From: Alphaproteobacteria bacterium MarineAlpha5_Bin12
GTDB lineage: Bacteria; Pseudomonadota; Alphaproteobacteria; HIMB59; GCA-002718135
Length of the DNA: 64,000 nucleotides
Direction: 5' to 3'
NCBI GenBank assembly: GCA_002937855.1
Contig: PTKS01000004.1
Span: 1-64,000 of the forward strand
The translations under genes were made by a program, and so were the position numbers. The first letter of the stretch is position 1. Every line of letters starts with the position of its first letter. Under the pieces are notes generated by a model. That model was given only the letters and a program-made list of their open reading frames with translations, was not told the origin of the DNA and did not search any database. Below are positions 1 to 9,183 of the stretch, in pieces.

Positions 1-255
1 AAAATTGTTACGCAACGAGCAGTTATGGGAGCAAATATAGTTAATTTTAAAGCTCAAGTTATTTATAATGCCAATGGAAATTTAATTGAAAAAACATTTG
101 TAAAATGGGATGATGATTCAAATCAATGTTTAGCTGGATATATTTTAAAAGGAAATTTTAATGATGAATTATTAACTATTGAAGTATCAGGTCAAGCACA
201 AAGTTTTTTAAACACAGGTGTGGATACACGAGTTTATTTTATAAAAAATTTCTAA
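1..255 (+). CDS. C-terminal part of an unidentified protein (5' end outside the window)
   Basis: The reading frame is open from base 1 and ends with TAA at 253-255. An in-frame ATG lies at 25, but the eight codons before it are also open, so this is more likely the C-terminal end of a longer gene than a complete 76-aa protein. The visible part is rich in beta-forming residues, with no signal peptide, membrane segment or motif I recognise. It ends 34 bases before the betaine transporter operon on the same strand. I do not assign a function. Confidence 0.5.
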   Translation, partial: KIVTQRAVMGANIVNFKAQVIYNANGNLIEKTFVKWDDDSNQCLAGYILKGNFNDELLTIEVSGQAQSFLNTGVDTRVYFIKNF

Positions 256-285
256 ACTATTAGAGGAATATTTTTTATAATTTGT

Positions 286-291
286 TATAAT
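286..291 (+). promoter_or_regulatory. Possible -10 box before proV
   Basis: A perfect TATAAT lies at 286-291, in the short gap after the upstream gene. It overlaps the first possible proV ATG at 290. If it is the true -10 element, transcription would start near 298, and translation would have to begin at the in-frame ATG at 305. No good -35 box is seen 17 bases upstream, so this is only suggestive. Confidence 0.3.
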
Positions 292-1342
292 GGAAGATAA
301 AGATATGAAAAATAAAGATACAGTTATAAAATGTGATTCAGTATATAAAATCTTTGGGCCCAATGCTGAAAAAATGCTTGAACAAAATTCTGGCCACGTA
401 GATCCAAAAGTTTTTCAAAAAAAAGGTTGTATAGTTGGTGTAAATAATGCGTCTTTTGAGGTGGGAAAAGGGGAGAGATTGGTAGTGATGGGACTTTCCG
501 GTTCAGGTAAATCAACATTATTAAGATGTATTTCTAGATTAACTGAAGCTACTGCCGGAAAAATATATATTGATGGACAAGACTTACTGGCATTAAAAGG
601 GAAAGAAATAATAGAATTAAGAAGAAGCAAAATGGGAATGGTCTTTCAGAGTTTTGCGCTTTTGCCTCATAAAACAGTATTAGAGAATATTGCTTTTCCT
701 TTACAAATTAAAGGAATTAAAACTAGTGAAAGTATTGATAAAGCTCTAGAGATGGTTAAATTAGTTGGTCTTGAAGGTAGGGAAAATTATTTTCCAAGAG
801 AACTATCAGGGGGTCAGCAACAAAGAGTAGGTATAGCAAGATCTCTTGCTGTTGAACCGGATATATGGTTTTTAGATGAGCCATTTTCAGCTCTTGATCC
901 TTTAATAAGAAAAGAAATGCAGGATGAATTTCTAAGACTACAGAGTTCATTGAAAAAAACCATAATGTTTGTTACTCATGATTTTGATGAAGCTTTAAAA
1001 CTTGCAGATAGAATTGCTATAATGAAAGATGGGATTATTGAACAATTAGATTCCCCGGCCAATATAGTTCTAAATCCGGCTACTGAATATGTAAAAAAAT
1101 TTACTCAAGAAGTTCCAAGAGAAAAAGTTTTAAAAATAGAATCAGTCATGGATGAAAGAAATGATGAAAAAAATTTAAGCGACTTTACTGTCTCTAAAGA
1201 TGCTATCATTGAAACTGTTGCAGAAAAAATATTAGGCCAAGAAAAATCAGTTGCTGTGATTGATGATAATAACAATGCTGTTGGTATTATAAACTCTGAA
1301 AAAATTATTCGAATTCTTTTTGGAAAAAATAAATCAGAATAA
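290..1342 (+). CDS. proV: Glycine betaine/proline ABC transporter ATP-binding protein ProV
   Basis: This is the cytoplasmic ATPase that powers uptake of glycine betaine or related quaternary amines. Walker A GLSGSGKST is at residues 68-76, the signature LSGGQQQR starts at 172, Walker B IWFLDEP is at 192-198 and the switch histidine is in VTHD near 230. The roughly 60-residue N-terminal part before Walker A (VYKIFG, then a loop) is typical of ProV/OpuAA. Residues ~280-350 look like a shortened CBS regulatory region. The start may be ATG 305 rather than 290, because a TATAAT overlaps 290. The gene heads the proV-proW-proX operon; proW begins 8 bases after its stop. The family assignment is secure, the exact substrate less so. 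Confidence 0.95.
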   Translation: MEDKDMKNKDTVIKCDSVYKIFGPNAEKMLEQNSGHVDPKVFQKKGCIVGVNNASFEVGKGERLVVMGLSGSGKSTLLRCISRLTEATAGKIYIDGQDLLALKGKEIIELRRSKMGMVFQSFALLPHKTVLENIAFPLQIKGIKTSESIDKALEMVKLVGLEGRENYFPRELSGGQQQRVGIARSLAVEPDIWFLDEPFSALDPLIRKEMQDEFLRLQSSLKKTIMFVTHDFDEALKLADRIAIMKDGIIEQLDSPANIVLNPATEYVKKFTQEVPREKVLKIESVMDERNDEKNLSDFTVSKDAIIETVAEKILGQEKSVAVIDDNNNAVGIINSEKIIRILFGKNKSE

Positions 1343-1349
1343 AGTAATT

Positions 1350-3506
1350 ATGAATATTATTAATAAATATCCAAAAGCATTTCAGTGGTCATTTTTATTA
1401 TTAGTTTTTTTTGGTTTATGTTTTGCAATAGATGTTCCAGAGAATTATAAATTTATAAGAGCTCAAGCTGAGCATACAAAATTTGATGGTCAAACAGAAT
1501 TCAATTTTATTGGCATAACAGTAAGATATATTGAATACAATTTTTTGTGGAGGATACCCCCTTTATTTGGCTGGCTGCCAATATGGGTTAATGATGGTAT
1601 GTTTTTCTTGCTTAATGATTGGTTGCCAATAGAATTTTGGGATGCTGATGTAGAAAAATATAAAACACGTCCATTAGTTCTCCAAATTACAAGAGTTATT
1701 TCGGCATCTATTCTTTTTTTAATAGAGTTTATTAGAGAAATATTAATAGGTGGTCTCAAAACAGTTGTTGCCCTAACTAGTTGGGATTGGATAGATGAAA
1801 ATCCATGGGCTGAACTTCCAGGGATCCCCTGGACAATAGTTACCGCAGGTACAGTTATTTTATCCTATAAACTTAGTGGAAAGGCACTTGCAATTTTTTC
1901 ATTTATTACAATGGTTTATATTTCTGTTTTTGGACAATGGGAACCATCAATGCAAACACTTTCATTTATTCTTGTTGCAGCACCTGTGTCTTTCATTCTT
2001 GGGTTAAGCCTTGGTATTTTGGCTTATAAAAGCAAATCCGTAGAGAAATCTCTGTATCCTATACTTCTAGTTATGCAAACTATGCCCCAATATGCAGTTC
2101 TTGTGCCTGCAATGGTTTTATTTGGAATTGGTGATCATTCTGCCGCTATTATTACAATAGTTGTTGCAACACCACCAATGATCTTATTAACTCTTCTAGG
2201 ACTTAGAGGTGTGTCTCCTGAGGTTATTGAAGCTGGTAAAATGAGTGGTTGCAATAATTTTCAACTTTTATTTAATGTGTTAATTCCAACTGCAAGAAGA
2301 GACATTTTAATTGGAGTTAATCAGGTTATTATGGTTTGTTTATCTATGGCAGTTATAGCAGCTTTTATAGGTGCTAAGGGATTGGGTTGGAATTTGTTAT
2401 TGGCTTTAAATCGTCTTAATATTGGATTAGCGCTAGAAGCAGGTATATGTATTAGTCTTATCGCAGTACTTTTAGACAAAATGTCCTTAGCTTGGGCAAA
2501 TAAACAAACTGATTATTTTGGCAACCTTACTTTTTTTGAACGCCATAAATACGGATTATTTTTTATTGGAGCAGCACTAATAGGATTAATATTAACCTAC
2601 ATCGGATCCTTATACTTCAAAGAAGGTTATAATTATTTATCTGAAGTGCCTCATAATAAAGGAATATCAACTGCAGAATTCTGGAATAGAGGAGTTGATT
2701 GGATATGGGATACATTTTTTTATCCCTTAAAAATATTTAACACTTGGTTAATTCAAGATGTCTTACAGCCAATGAGAGCTGCTTATCTTCGCATGCCTGT
2801 TGTTGCAACATTTGTTTTAGTTATGGGTGCAGGTTATATAATTGGGGGAATTCGATCAGCTCTTATAGTTGGAGGATTAACATTATTTATAGCATTAAGT
2901 CCATGGTGGGACAGGGCGTTAGTCACAGCTTACATGGCAACATTTGGAGTGATAATTTCTAGTATAATAGGTATAACCGTAGGCACTTTATGTGCACAAA
3001 ATAAATATAGTGCAAAATTTATTTTAGCGATTTGTGATATTTTTCAAACTTTTCCATCTTTTGTATATTTAATTCCAGTTATGATGCTTTTTGGAGTAAC
3101 AGATACATCTGTTTTAATTGCGGTTGTTGTTTATGCAACTATTCCTGCAACACGTTATACTGTCGAAGGACTTCGTTCTATTCCACCAGCAATACATGAT
3201 GCGGGATCTATGTCAGGTGTCAATAGTTTACAAAGAATATTTACTATAGATTTTCCTTTAGCCTTCCCTCACATTATGTTGGGAATTAATCAAACTGTTG
3301 TATTTGCATTGTTTATGGTCATTATTGGAGCTTTTATTGGGACTGAAGATTTAGGACAATATATTTTAAAAGCTTTATCTGACTTAAAAGGAGGGGGGAA
3401 AGGGTTAATTCTTGGTATATGTGTTGCATTCATTGGTCTTGTAGCGGATAATCTAATTCGTACTTGGGCTGAAAAAAGAAAAAAAGAACTTGGCTATGCT
3501 GATTAA
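1350..3506 (+). CDS. proW: Glycine betaine/proline ABC transporter permease ProW with two permease domains
   Basis: This is the inner-membrane channel of the betaine transporter. At about 718 aa it is roughly twice the length of a single ProW. Two complete permease domains occur in tandem, each with an EAA-like loop for docking the ATPase: EAGKMSG in the first half and DAGSMSG in the second. The first domain is preceded by a long segment with extra hydrophobic stretches and Trp-rich loops. I start it at ATG 1350; a TTG at 1320 would overlap proV and is less likely. proX follows after a few bases. One polypeptide probably supplies both halves of the pore. Confidence 0.92.
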   Translation: MNIINKYPKAFQWSFLLLVFFGLCFAIDVPENYKFIRAQAEHTKFDGQTEFNFIGITVRYIEYNFLWRIPPLFGWLPIWVNDGMFFLLNDWLPIEFWDADVEKYKTRPLVLQITRVISASILFLIEFIREILIGGLKTVVALTSWDWIDENPWAELPGIPWTIVTAGTVILSYKLSGKALAIFSFITMVYISVFGQWEPSMQTLSFILVAAPVSFILGLSLGILAYKSKSVEKSLYPILLVMQTMPQYAVLVPAMVLFGIGDHSAAIITIVVATPPMILLTLLGLRGVSPEVIEAGKMSGCNNFQLLFNVLIPTARRDILIGVNQVIMVCLSMAVIAAFIGAKGLGWNLLLALNRLNIGLALEAGICISLIAVLLDKMSLAWANKQTDYFGNLTFFERHKYGLFFIGAALIGLILTYIGSLYFKEGYNYLSEVPHNKGISTAEFWNRGVDWIWDTFFYPLKIFNTWLIQDVLQPMRAAYLRMPVVATFVLVMGAGYIIGGIRSALIVGGLTLFIALSPWWDRALVTAYMATFGVIISSIIGITVGTLCAQNKYSAKFILAICDIFQTFPSFVYLIPVMMLFGVTDTSVLIAVVVYATIPATRYTVEGLRSIPPAIHDAGSMSGVNSLQRIFTIDFPLAFPHIMLGINQTVVFALFMVIIGAFIGTEDLGQYILKALSDLKGGGKGLILGICVAFIGLVADNLIRTWAEKRKKELGYAD

Positions 3507-3548
3507 TGAATGTCAAATATATCCAATTATTTAATTGATAAATATTAC

Positions 3549-4526
3549 ATGGAAAAAATTAAAATAATTAAAAAATATATTTTGATTATTGTATTTGCAT
3601 TAACCATAACTTATTCTAATTTAGCTAGTGCTTCTAATTGCGGTTCAGATGATCCAATAATTATACCTTTACATAATTTATCAAGTCAAATTACAATGTC
3701 TCACGTAGTTGGGCAAATGTTTGAAAAAGAACTTGGTTGTAATGTAAAGTATATAACTACTGACTCACAAGCTGTTTATGAAGCCATCAGAGTTGGGAAG
3801 TCTACAATTGAAATTCAAGTATCAGAACTTGTATCAGGAAACTCATTTAACGCTGCTTTAGATAAAGGAGGAATTATTGATGCAGGAAATCACACCGCAA
3901 TTTCAAGACAAGAATGGTGGTTACCTAATTTCGTAATTGAAATGTGTCCAGGATTACCTAACTGGGAAGTTCTTAATGCTTGTTCAGAAATGTTTGCTAG
4001 AAAGGATTCTAATGGTAAGGGGGTATTATTCATAAGTGAACCTCTTGATGAGTCAATTAATTCAGAAAGAATAAAAAATCTTAACATGAATTTTGAGATT
4101 CGAAATGTTAATGAAGTTGAAGTGCTTTGGAAAGAGTTAGAATTAGCTGTCAAAAATAAAAATGCAATAGTATTAATAAATTGGTCTCCAAATTTTACTG
4201 ATGCTATGTACGGAGGAAAATTCGTTAAATTTCCACCATGGTCAGAAGAATGTTTAGTGAATCCTTCATGGGGTCCCAATCCTGATGCTACTGGAGATTG
4301 TGGAAGTCCTCCAAGTGGATACATCAAGAAAGCTGCGTGGCATGGAATGCCAATTAAATGGCCTTCAGCTTATAAAGCTCTTACAAGAATAAATTTTACT
4401 ACAAATATGATTGCAAAATTGTCTATATACGTTGACATTGATAAAATGAACTATTCAGATGCAGCAAAAAAATGGATTGAAGAAAATCAAAAGTCTGTTG
4501 ATTTATGGTTTAGTAAAAATTTATAA
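3549..4526 (+). CDS. proX: Periplasmic glycine betaine-binding protein ProX
   Basis: This is the substrate-binding protein of the transporter. From ATG 3549 it begins with a basic stretch and hydrophobic core ending near ASAS, a typical Sec signal peptide of about 29 residues. An ATG at 3510 would put 13 extra residues in front and is less likely. Aromatic stretches such as QEWWLPNFVIE and NWSPNFTDAMYGG fit the aromatic cage that binds the trimethylammonium head group in OpuAC/ProX proteins. It is the third gene of the operon and faces the convergent betaine-degradation operon, so uptake and breakdown genes lie back to back. Confidence 0.92.
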   Translation: MEKIKIIKKYILIIVFALTITYSNLASASNCGSDDPIIIPLHNLSSQITMSHVVGQMFEKELGCNVKYITTDSQAVYEAIRVGKSTIEIQVSELVSGNSFNAALDKGGIIDAGNHTAISRQEWWLPNFVIEMCPGLPNWEVLNACSEMFARKDSNGKGVLFISEPLDESINSERIKNLNMNFEIRNVNEVEVLWKELELAVKNKNAIVLINWSPNFTDAMYGGKFVKFPPWSEECLVNPSWGPNPDATGDCGSPPSGYIKKAAWHGMPIKWPSAYKALTRINFTTNMIAKLSIYVDIDKMNYSDAAKKWIEENQKSVDLWFSKNL

Positions 4527-4544
4527 TAGATTATATTTCTTATA

Positions 4545-5441
4545 TTAATTTTTTTTTGATTCATTTATAATTTCTGATATTACCTCTTCTTTATTATGAC
4601 CCATTAAATGAACGCCATTTACTCCCTTAACTTCTTTAAATTGTTCTATTAATTCTATACAAATTTTTTTACTTTCTTTCTTTGGATCACTAGCTTGTTC
4701 TAATCTATTAATTATATGATCCGGAACATCTACTCCAAATAAATTATCATTCATCCATTTTGCACTTTTAGCTGAAGCAAATGGTCCTAAACCAATAATA
4801 AAATAAGTTTTTTCTAAGATACCATTTTCTTCCAAAATCTTCATATAATCTTCTAAAGTTTTTGTTTCAAAAACATATTGAGTTTGAAAAAAATTAACTC
4901 CTGAAGATATTTTTTCTAAAATTTTCATAGGATTCGGAGTTCCAGCAGTGGGCACTTCAGCCCCTCCTATAAATAATTTCGGAGCTGGATCAATCTTCCT
5001 ACCTGAAGGGAATTGTTTTTCATTTCTCATCATATTTGCGTTTGCTATTAATGTTAAACTATTTATATCATTAACAGCTTTTGTTTCTGGTTGATCTCCT
5101 CCTTGAGGATTATCCCCCGATAAACATAAAATGTTGTTAACCTGTAATGCTGAAGCGCCAACTAAATCACCTTGCAATGCCAATCTATTCCTATCTCTAA
5201 CGGTTAATTGTAAAATTGGTTCTATACCACTTTGAGCAAGAATTATCGAAGCTGTTAATGCTGACATATGAACTTTTGCTCCAGGACTATCAGTAACATT
5301 TACCGCATCTGCAACATTTTTTAGTGAAAGTGTTTTATTTATTAATACATTTTTATCAGCAGAATCAGGCGGGGTTGTTTCTGCAGTAAATACAAATGTA
5401 CCTTCAGACAATTTTTTATGTAAAGTGCTTTGATATTCCAT
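4545..5441 (-). CDS. metF: Methylenetetrahydrofolate reductase (MetF-like)
   Basis: A 298-aa protein of the 5,10-methylenetetrahydrofolate reductase family, an FAD TIM barrel. Family-like features are the early ETTPPDS segment, the central CLSGDNPQGGDQP loop, the IGGAEVP stretch and the FFQTQYVF segment. It is the last gene of an operon with a dimethylglycine dehydrogenase (2-base gap) and a betaine-homocysteine methyltransferase. In that setting it probably handles methylene-folate released when dimethylglycine and sarcosine are demethylated. Whether it works toward methyl-folate or in the oxidising direction cannot be read from the sequence. Confidence 0.88.
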   Translation of the reverse strand: MEYQSTLHKKLSEGTFVFTAETTPPDSADKNVLINKTLSLKNVADAVNVTDSPGAKVHMSALTASIILAQSGIEPILQLTVRDRNRLALQGDLVGASALQVNNILCLSGDNPQGGDQPETKAVNDINSLTLIANANMMRNEKQFPSGRKIDPAPKLFIGGAEVPTAGTPNPMKILEKISSGVNFFQTQYVFETKTLEDYMKILEENGILEKTYFIIGLGPFASAKSAKWMNDNLFGVDVPDHIINRLEQASDPKKESKKICIELIEQFKEVKGVNGVHLMGHNKEEVISEIINESKKN

Positions 5442-5443
5442 AT

Positions 5444-7861
5444 TTATTCTCTTAGTTTTAAACCCTTTGGATCATACAAAGGTTCATTTAAAATTTTAGC
5501 TAAACAAAACTTTCCGTTAATTTCAATTTCCATTTGATTATTTTTTTTGGAAAGCTCAGGTGGTATATATCCAAAAGCTACACTTTTTTCAACATAATGC
5601 GCATAACCCCCTGAACTTACGTATCCAATACATTTTCCATCATATATAATTGCCTCATCATTAATCACATCTATATCAACTGTATTAACCTCCATAAAAG
5701 ATAAAATTTTCGTTGGCCCGTTGTTCTTGTCCTTTAAAGTATATTCTTTTCCTATAAATTCTTTGTTCCAATCAATAAATTTATCTAAACCCGCTTCAAC
5801 AGCAGTAAAATCAGGTCTAAAATCTAGTCCCCAGGCACCCCAGTTTTTTTCTAACCTCATAGACATTAAGGCCCTTGTACCATACAATTTTAAATCTAAA
5901 TCTCTTCCATGCTTTGATATTTCTTCAAATAATTTTAATTGAAAGTGTGGGGATGTATATATTTCAAAACCTAATTCTCCTGTAAAAGAAATTCTATTTA
6001 AAATACATGGAACCCCAGCCACAAAAGTTTCTTTAATATCTCTAAATCTAAAGTTATTAGATGTAATGTCTTCACGAACTAAATTCTTTAATAATTCTCG
6101 GGATTTAGGCCCTGAGATAGCTAGTCCATGATATTCATCTGAGCAATTTTTATAAAAAACATCTTTTTTAGGTAAAAATTTTTCAAACCATCGCTTATGT
6201 GACTCTTGTAATAAACCTGATCCAAACATCATAAATTTTTCTTCATTAATACAAGCAACTGTAAAATCTCCAATTAATTTTCCTTTTGGAGATATCATTG
6301 GAGATAAAGATATTCGTCCTTCCTCAGGTATTTTTCCAGCTAATACATAATTTAGAAAATTTCTAGCACCTTTTCCAGAAATTTGATGTTTAGAAAAATT
6401 TGCAATCTCTGAACAACCAACATTATTACGAACTGCTTTCACCTCATTTGCAATATAATCATGAGCTCTTGAACGTTTGAAGGTTGGTTCCTCAAAAGCG
6501 TCTTTTTTATCATTTGCAAACCACAGAACATGTTCTAAGCCAAAACTATCTCCCATAACTGCACCTTTTTGAACTAAACGATCATAAAGAGATGTAGTTT
6601 TTTGTTTTCTTCCTTTTGGAAGGGTTTCATTAGGAAATGTCATTATAAATCTTCTTTCATAATTTTCTGAAGATTTTATTGTTCCGTATTCAGGCGATGC
6701 ATAATTTCCAAAACGTGCAACATCCATTGCCCATATATCAATAGAAGGTTCACCATCTATAATCCATTCTGCTATAGATTTACCAACTCCTCCTGCTTGA
6801 CAAAAACCAGCCATTACACCAACAGCAACCCAGTAATTTTTCTTTCCTGGCACAGGTCCTATAAGTGGATTTCCATCGGGACCGAATGTAAATGGACCAT
6901 TTATTATATTTTTTATACCCGCTTTTTCTAAAGCAGGAATTCGCTTAAAACCTATTGCCAATCTGTCTTGTATGTTTTCAAGTTTAGGCTCAAGTAATTC
7001 GTGACCAAAATTGAATGGTGTTTCTTTTATATGCCAAGGAGTTGATTTTGCTTCGTATGTTCCAAGAAGCATACCCTCACCTTCCTGTCTAAAATATATA
7101 TTGCCATTAAAATCTGTTCCAACAGGCAATCTTTTATCTTTACCCATAGCTTTGATTTCCGGTATTGTTTCTGTTATTAAATAATGATGTTCCATTGGTT
7201 GAACTGGCAAATGAATATTTGCCAATTTTCCAACTTCTCTTGCCCACAAACCTCCAGCATTAATAATTATTTCTGCATTTATGTTTCCTTTTTGAGTCAC
7301 AACATCCCAACTTCCATCAGTTTTTTGATTTGTTTCTATTACTGGAGTATGAGTGTAATATTTACCACCATATACTTTAGCTGATTTTGCATATGCATAA
7401 GTTACACCTGTAGGATCAACCTCAGCATCAATAGGATCCCAGAGAGCAGCTAAATAATGTGTGGGATCAATTAAAGGATTTTTTTTTGCAACCTCTTCTA
7501 AAGAAATAAATTCTTGATCCAATCCCATATATCGAGCCTTAGAACGTTCTCTTTTCAAATAATCATGCCAGTCTTCATTTGAAGCTAAATAAAATCCTCC
7601 ATTTTGTTTCATTCCTATTGAATGTCCTGATGTCTTTTCAATTTCTTTATATAAATTAATCGTGTAAGCCATTAATCTTGAAATATTTGGGTCTGAGGAA
7701 ATAACATGCACGTTTCCAGCAGCATGCCATGAAGAGCCGGAGGTTAATTCATTGCGTTCTAATAAAATACAGTCTTTTAATCCAAATTTCGCAAGGTGAA
7801 AGAGTATAGAGCACCCAACAACTCCACCTCCAATTATTACAACTTTAGCATTTTTTTCCAT
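5444..7861 (-). CDS. Dimethylglycine dehydrogenase-like FAD/folate enzyme
   Basis: An 805-aa two-part enzyme. The N-terminal half is a D-amino-acid-oxidase-type FAD domain: dinucleotide-binding GGGVVG at residues 11-16, and SWHAAGN with a histidine at 46, the position where FAD is covalently attached in dimethylglycine and sarcosine dehydrogenases. The C-terminal half resembles the GcvT aminomethyltransferase fold that binds tetrahydrofolate (GELGFEIY, YGTRALMSMRLEKNWGAWG). It would oxidise dimethylglycine, the product of the BHMT encoded just upstream, and transfer the methyl carbon to folate. A sarcosine-dehydrogenase specificity is possible; the operon favours dimethylglycine. Confidence 0.88.
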   Translation of the reverse strand: MEKNAKVVIIGGGVVGCSILFHLAKFGLKDCILLERNELTSGSSWHAAGNVHVISSDPNISRLMAYTINLYKEIEKTSGHSIGMKQNGGFYLASNEDWHDYLKRERSKARYMGLDQEFISLEEVAKKNPLIDPTHYLAALWDPIDAEVDPTGVTYAYAKSAKVYGGKYYTHTPVIETNQKTDGSWDVVTQKGNINAEIIINAGGLWAREVGKLANIHLPVQPMEHHYLITETIPEIKAMGKDKRLPVGTDFNGNIYFRQEGEGMLLGTYEAKSTPWHIKETPFNFGHELLEPKLENIQDRLAIGFKRIPALEKAGIKNIINGPFTFGPDGNPLIGPVPGKKNYWVAVGVMAGFCQAGGVGKSIAEWIIDGEPSIDIWAMDVARFGNYASPEYGTIKSSENYERRFIMTFPNETLPKGRKQKTTSLYDRLVQKGAVMGDSFGLEHVLWFANDKKDAFEEPTFKRSRAHDYIANEVKAVRNNVGCSEIANFSKHQISGKGARNFLNYVLAGKIPEEGRISLSPMISPKGKLIGDFTVACINEEKFMMFGSGLLQESHKRWFEKFLPKKDVFYKNCSDEYHGLAISGPKSRELLKNLVREDITSNNFRFRDIKETFVAGVPCILNRISFTGELGFEIYTSPHFQLKLFEEISKHGRDLDLKLYGTRALMSMRLEKNWGAWGLDFRPDFTAVEAGLDKFIDWNKEFIGKEYTLKDKNNGPTKILSFMEVNTVDIDVINDEAIIYDGKCIGYVSSGGYAHYVEKSVAFGYIPPELSKKNNQMEIEINGKFCLAKILNEPLYDPKGLKLRE

Positions 7862-7869
7862 ATAAAATA

Positions 7870-8928
7870 TTAATACTCTTTACTAAGGTCAGTATTAATT
7901 TTTAAAAATGATTCATCTTTTCCGTGCAACCAATGCCTACTGATATCAGGATAATATTTATATGAAATTGGTTTTCTCCCTAAAGCAACGGCCATTTCTC
8001 TCACATGATGAGGCTCTGCTCCACAACAAATACCAATAAAATTAATATTTTTATTTCTGCATTCTATAGCAAACTCTGCCATCTCAAATCTATTACAATA
8101 TAAATTATCTAAAGCTACTGGAAAAGCATTATCCCCTGGAATGCATGTACATTCACTATCAACTATTTCTTTAGGTTGATTTAAAAAACCCGGGTATTCT
8201 TCTGTAGTCCTGTAGGGAACAGGAAGCGCGGCAACGTGACAAGATACTTTTTCTCTTATTTTTGGTAACAACTTCATAGTCATCTTTGGACCTCTGTAAC
8301 AATTTAATCCTACAACGTCAGCGCCCTGATCTTCCATCATTTTACAAGCATCTTCTGGCTTCAAACCTTCTCTGGTCACATCACCTTTAGGAATAGCAAA
8401 ATTGGTTATTGCAATAAGACCCTCATCCTTTATGGTTTTCAGGGCAATTTCCATCTCTCCAACAAAATTAATTGTTTCAGCTACTATAAAATCAACACCA
8501 GCTTCTTTTGCCCACATAACTTGTTCCTCATACATTTTTTGACATTCTTTGTGACTTTGTTTGTCGTCAGGATTAAAAATATTGGTATTTGCTACATCTC
8601 CACAAACCATAAGATTTAATTCAGGAAATTCCTTTGCTGTATCAAAAGCTATTTTTAAAGCATTTTTTTGAAGAGGTTCAAGCAAATCTTCCTTTCCAAT
8701 TAGCCGTAATTTTTCTCTATGACCATAATATGTAAATGCTTGTACAATATCAGATCCAGCTCTAATGAACTCTCTGTGCAATTGCATTAAAACATCTGGA
8801 TGCTCTAAAACAACTTCAGGAACAAATCCGCCTGCTGAGAGGTATCCCCGTCTTTCCATTGCAAATAAATATCCTTCAGCACACAAAACAGGTCCTTCAT
8901 TCAATCTTGATAATAAATCTTTTTTCAT
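7870..8928 (-). CDS. bhmT: Betaine-homocysteine S-methyltransferase
   Basis: A 352-aa zinc enzyme that moves a methyl group from glycine betaine to homocysteine, giving methionine and dimethylglycine. The three zinc-binding cysteines of the family are visible: one in GLNCYRG (C210) and the pair in GICCGAEPHH (C301, C302). It is the first gene of the minus-strand operon BHMT-dimethylglycine dehydrogenase-MetF, and the betaine transporter genes converge on it from the left. A good ribosome-binding site (AAAGGAGAA) precedes the ATG. A second, shorter homocysteine methyltransferase-like gene lies at 21,364-22,272. Confidence 0.92.
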   Translation of the reverse strand: MKKDLLSRLNEGPVLCAEGYLFAMERRGYLSAGGFVPEVVLEHPDVLMQLHREFIRAGSDIVQAFTYYGHREKLRLIGKEDLLEPLQKNALKIAFDTAKEFPELNLMVCGDVANTNIFNPDDKQSHKECQKMYEEQVMWAKEAGVDFIVAETINFVGEMEIALKTIKDEGLIAITNFAIPKGDVTREGLKPEDACKMMEDQGADVVGLNCYRGPKMTMKLLPKIREKVSCHVAALPVPYRTTEEYPGFLNQPKEIVDSECTCIPGDNAFPVALDNLYCNRFEMAEFAIECRNKNINFIGICCGAEPHHVREMAVALGRKPISYKYYPDISRHWLHGKDESFLKINTDLSKEY

Positions 8929-9015
8929 TTATTCTCCTTTAAAGTTATTTTAAGCATATTTTTATAAAGTTTAATAGTTTAAAATATTTTACAAAAGTCA
9001 AAAAATCAGGAAATC

Positions 9016-9183
9016 ATGATACCCAAAATTCCATACATAATCTATTTTATAGGAGTTTTTATACTAGTTTTGCCAGCATTTTTATCAACAAATTCAAACA
9101 AGAAAATTTTTTTTCGTAATATTGCCATCTGGGGAATAATATTCTTAATCATAATTTTTTGTTACCAAATATTTAACAACTAA
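9016..9183 (+). CDS. Small two-helix membrane protein
   Basis: A 55-aa open frame with two hydrophobic segments (about residues 6-22 and 34-52) separated by a short basic loop (SNKK..FFR). Its TAA stop directly abuts the GTG start of the EamA transporter gene, which suggests translational coupling. I recall similar short double-helix proteins in alphaproteobacteria but cannot name a family with certainty. The function is unknown. The compact composition and tight junction make a real gene more likely than chance. Confidence 0.6.
   Translation: MIPKIPYIIYFIGVFILVLPAFLSTNSNKKIFFRNIAIWGIIFLIIIFCYQIFNN

Noticed and set aside
8929..9015. A riboswitch before the betaine methyltransferase gene
   Set aside because: The short AT-rich leader shows no conserved stem pattern I can relate to a known riboswitch.
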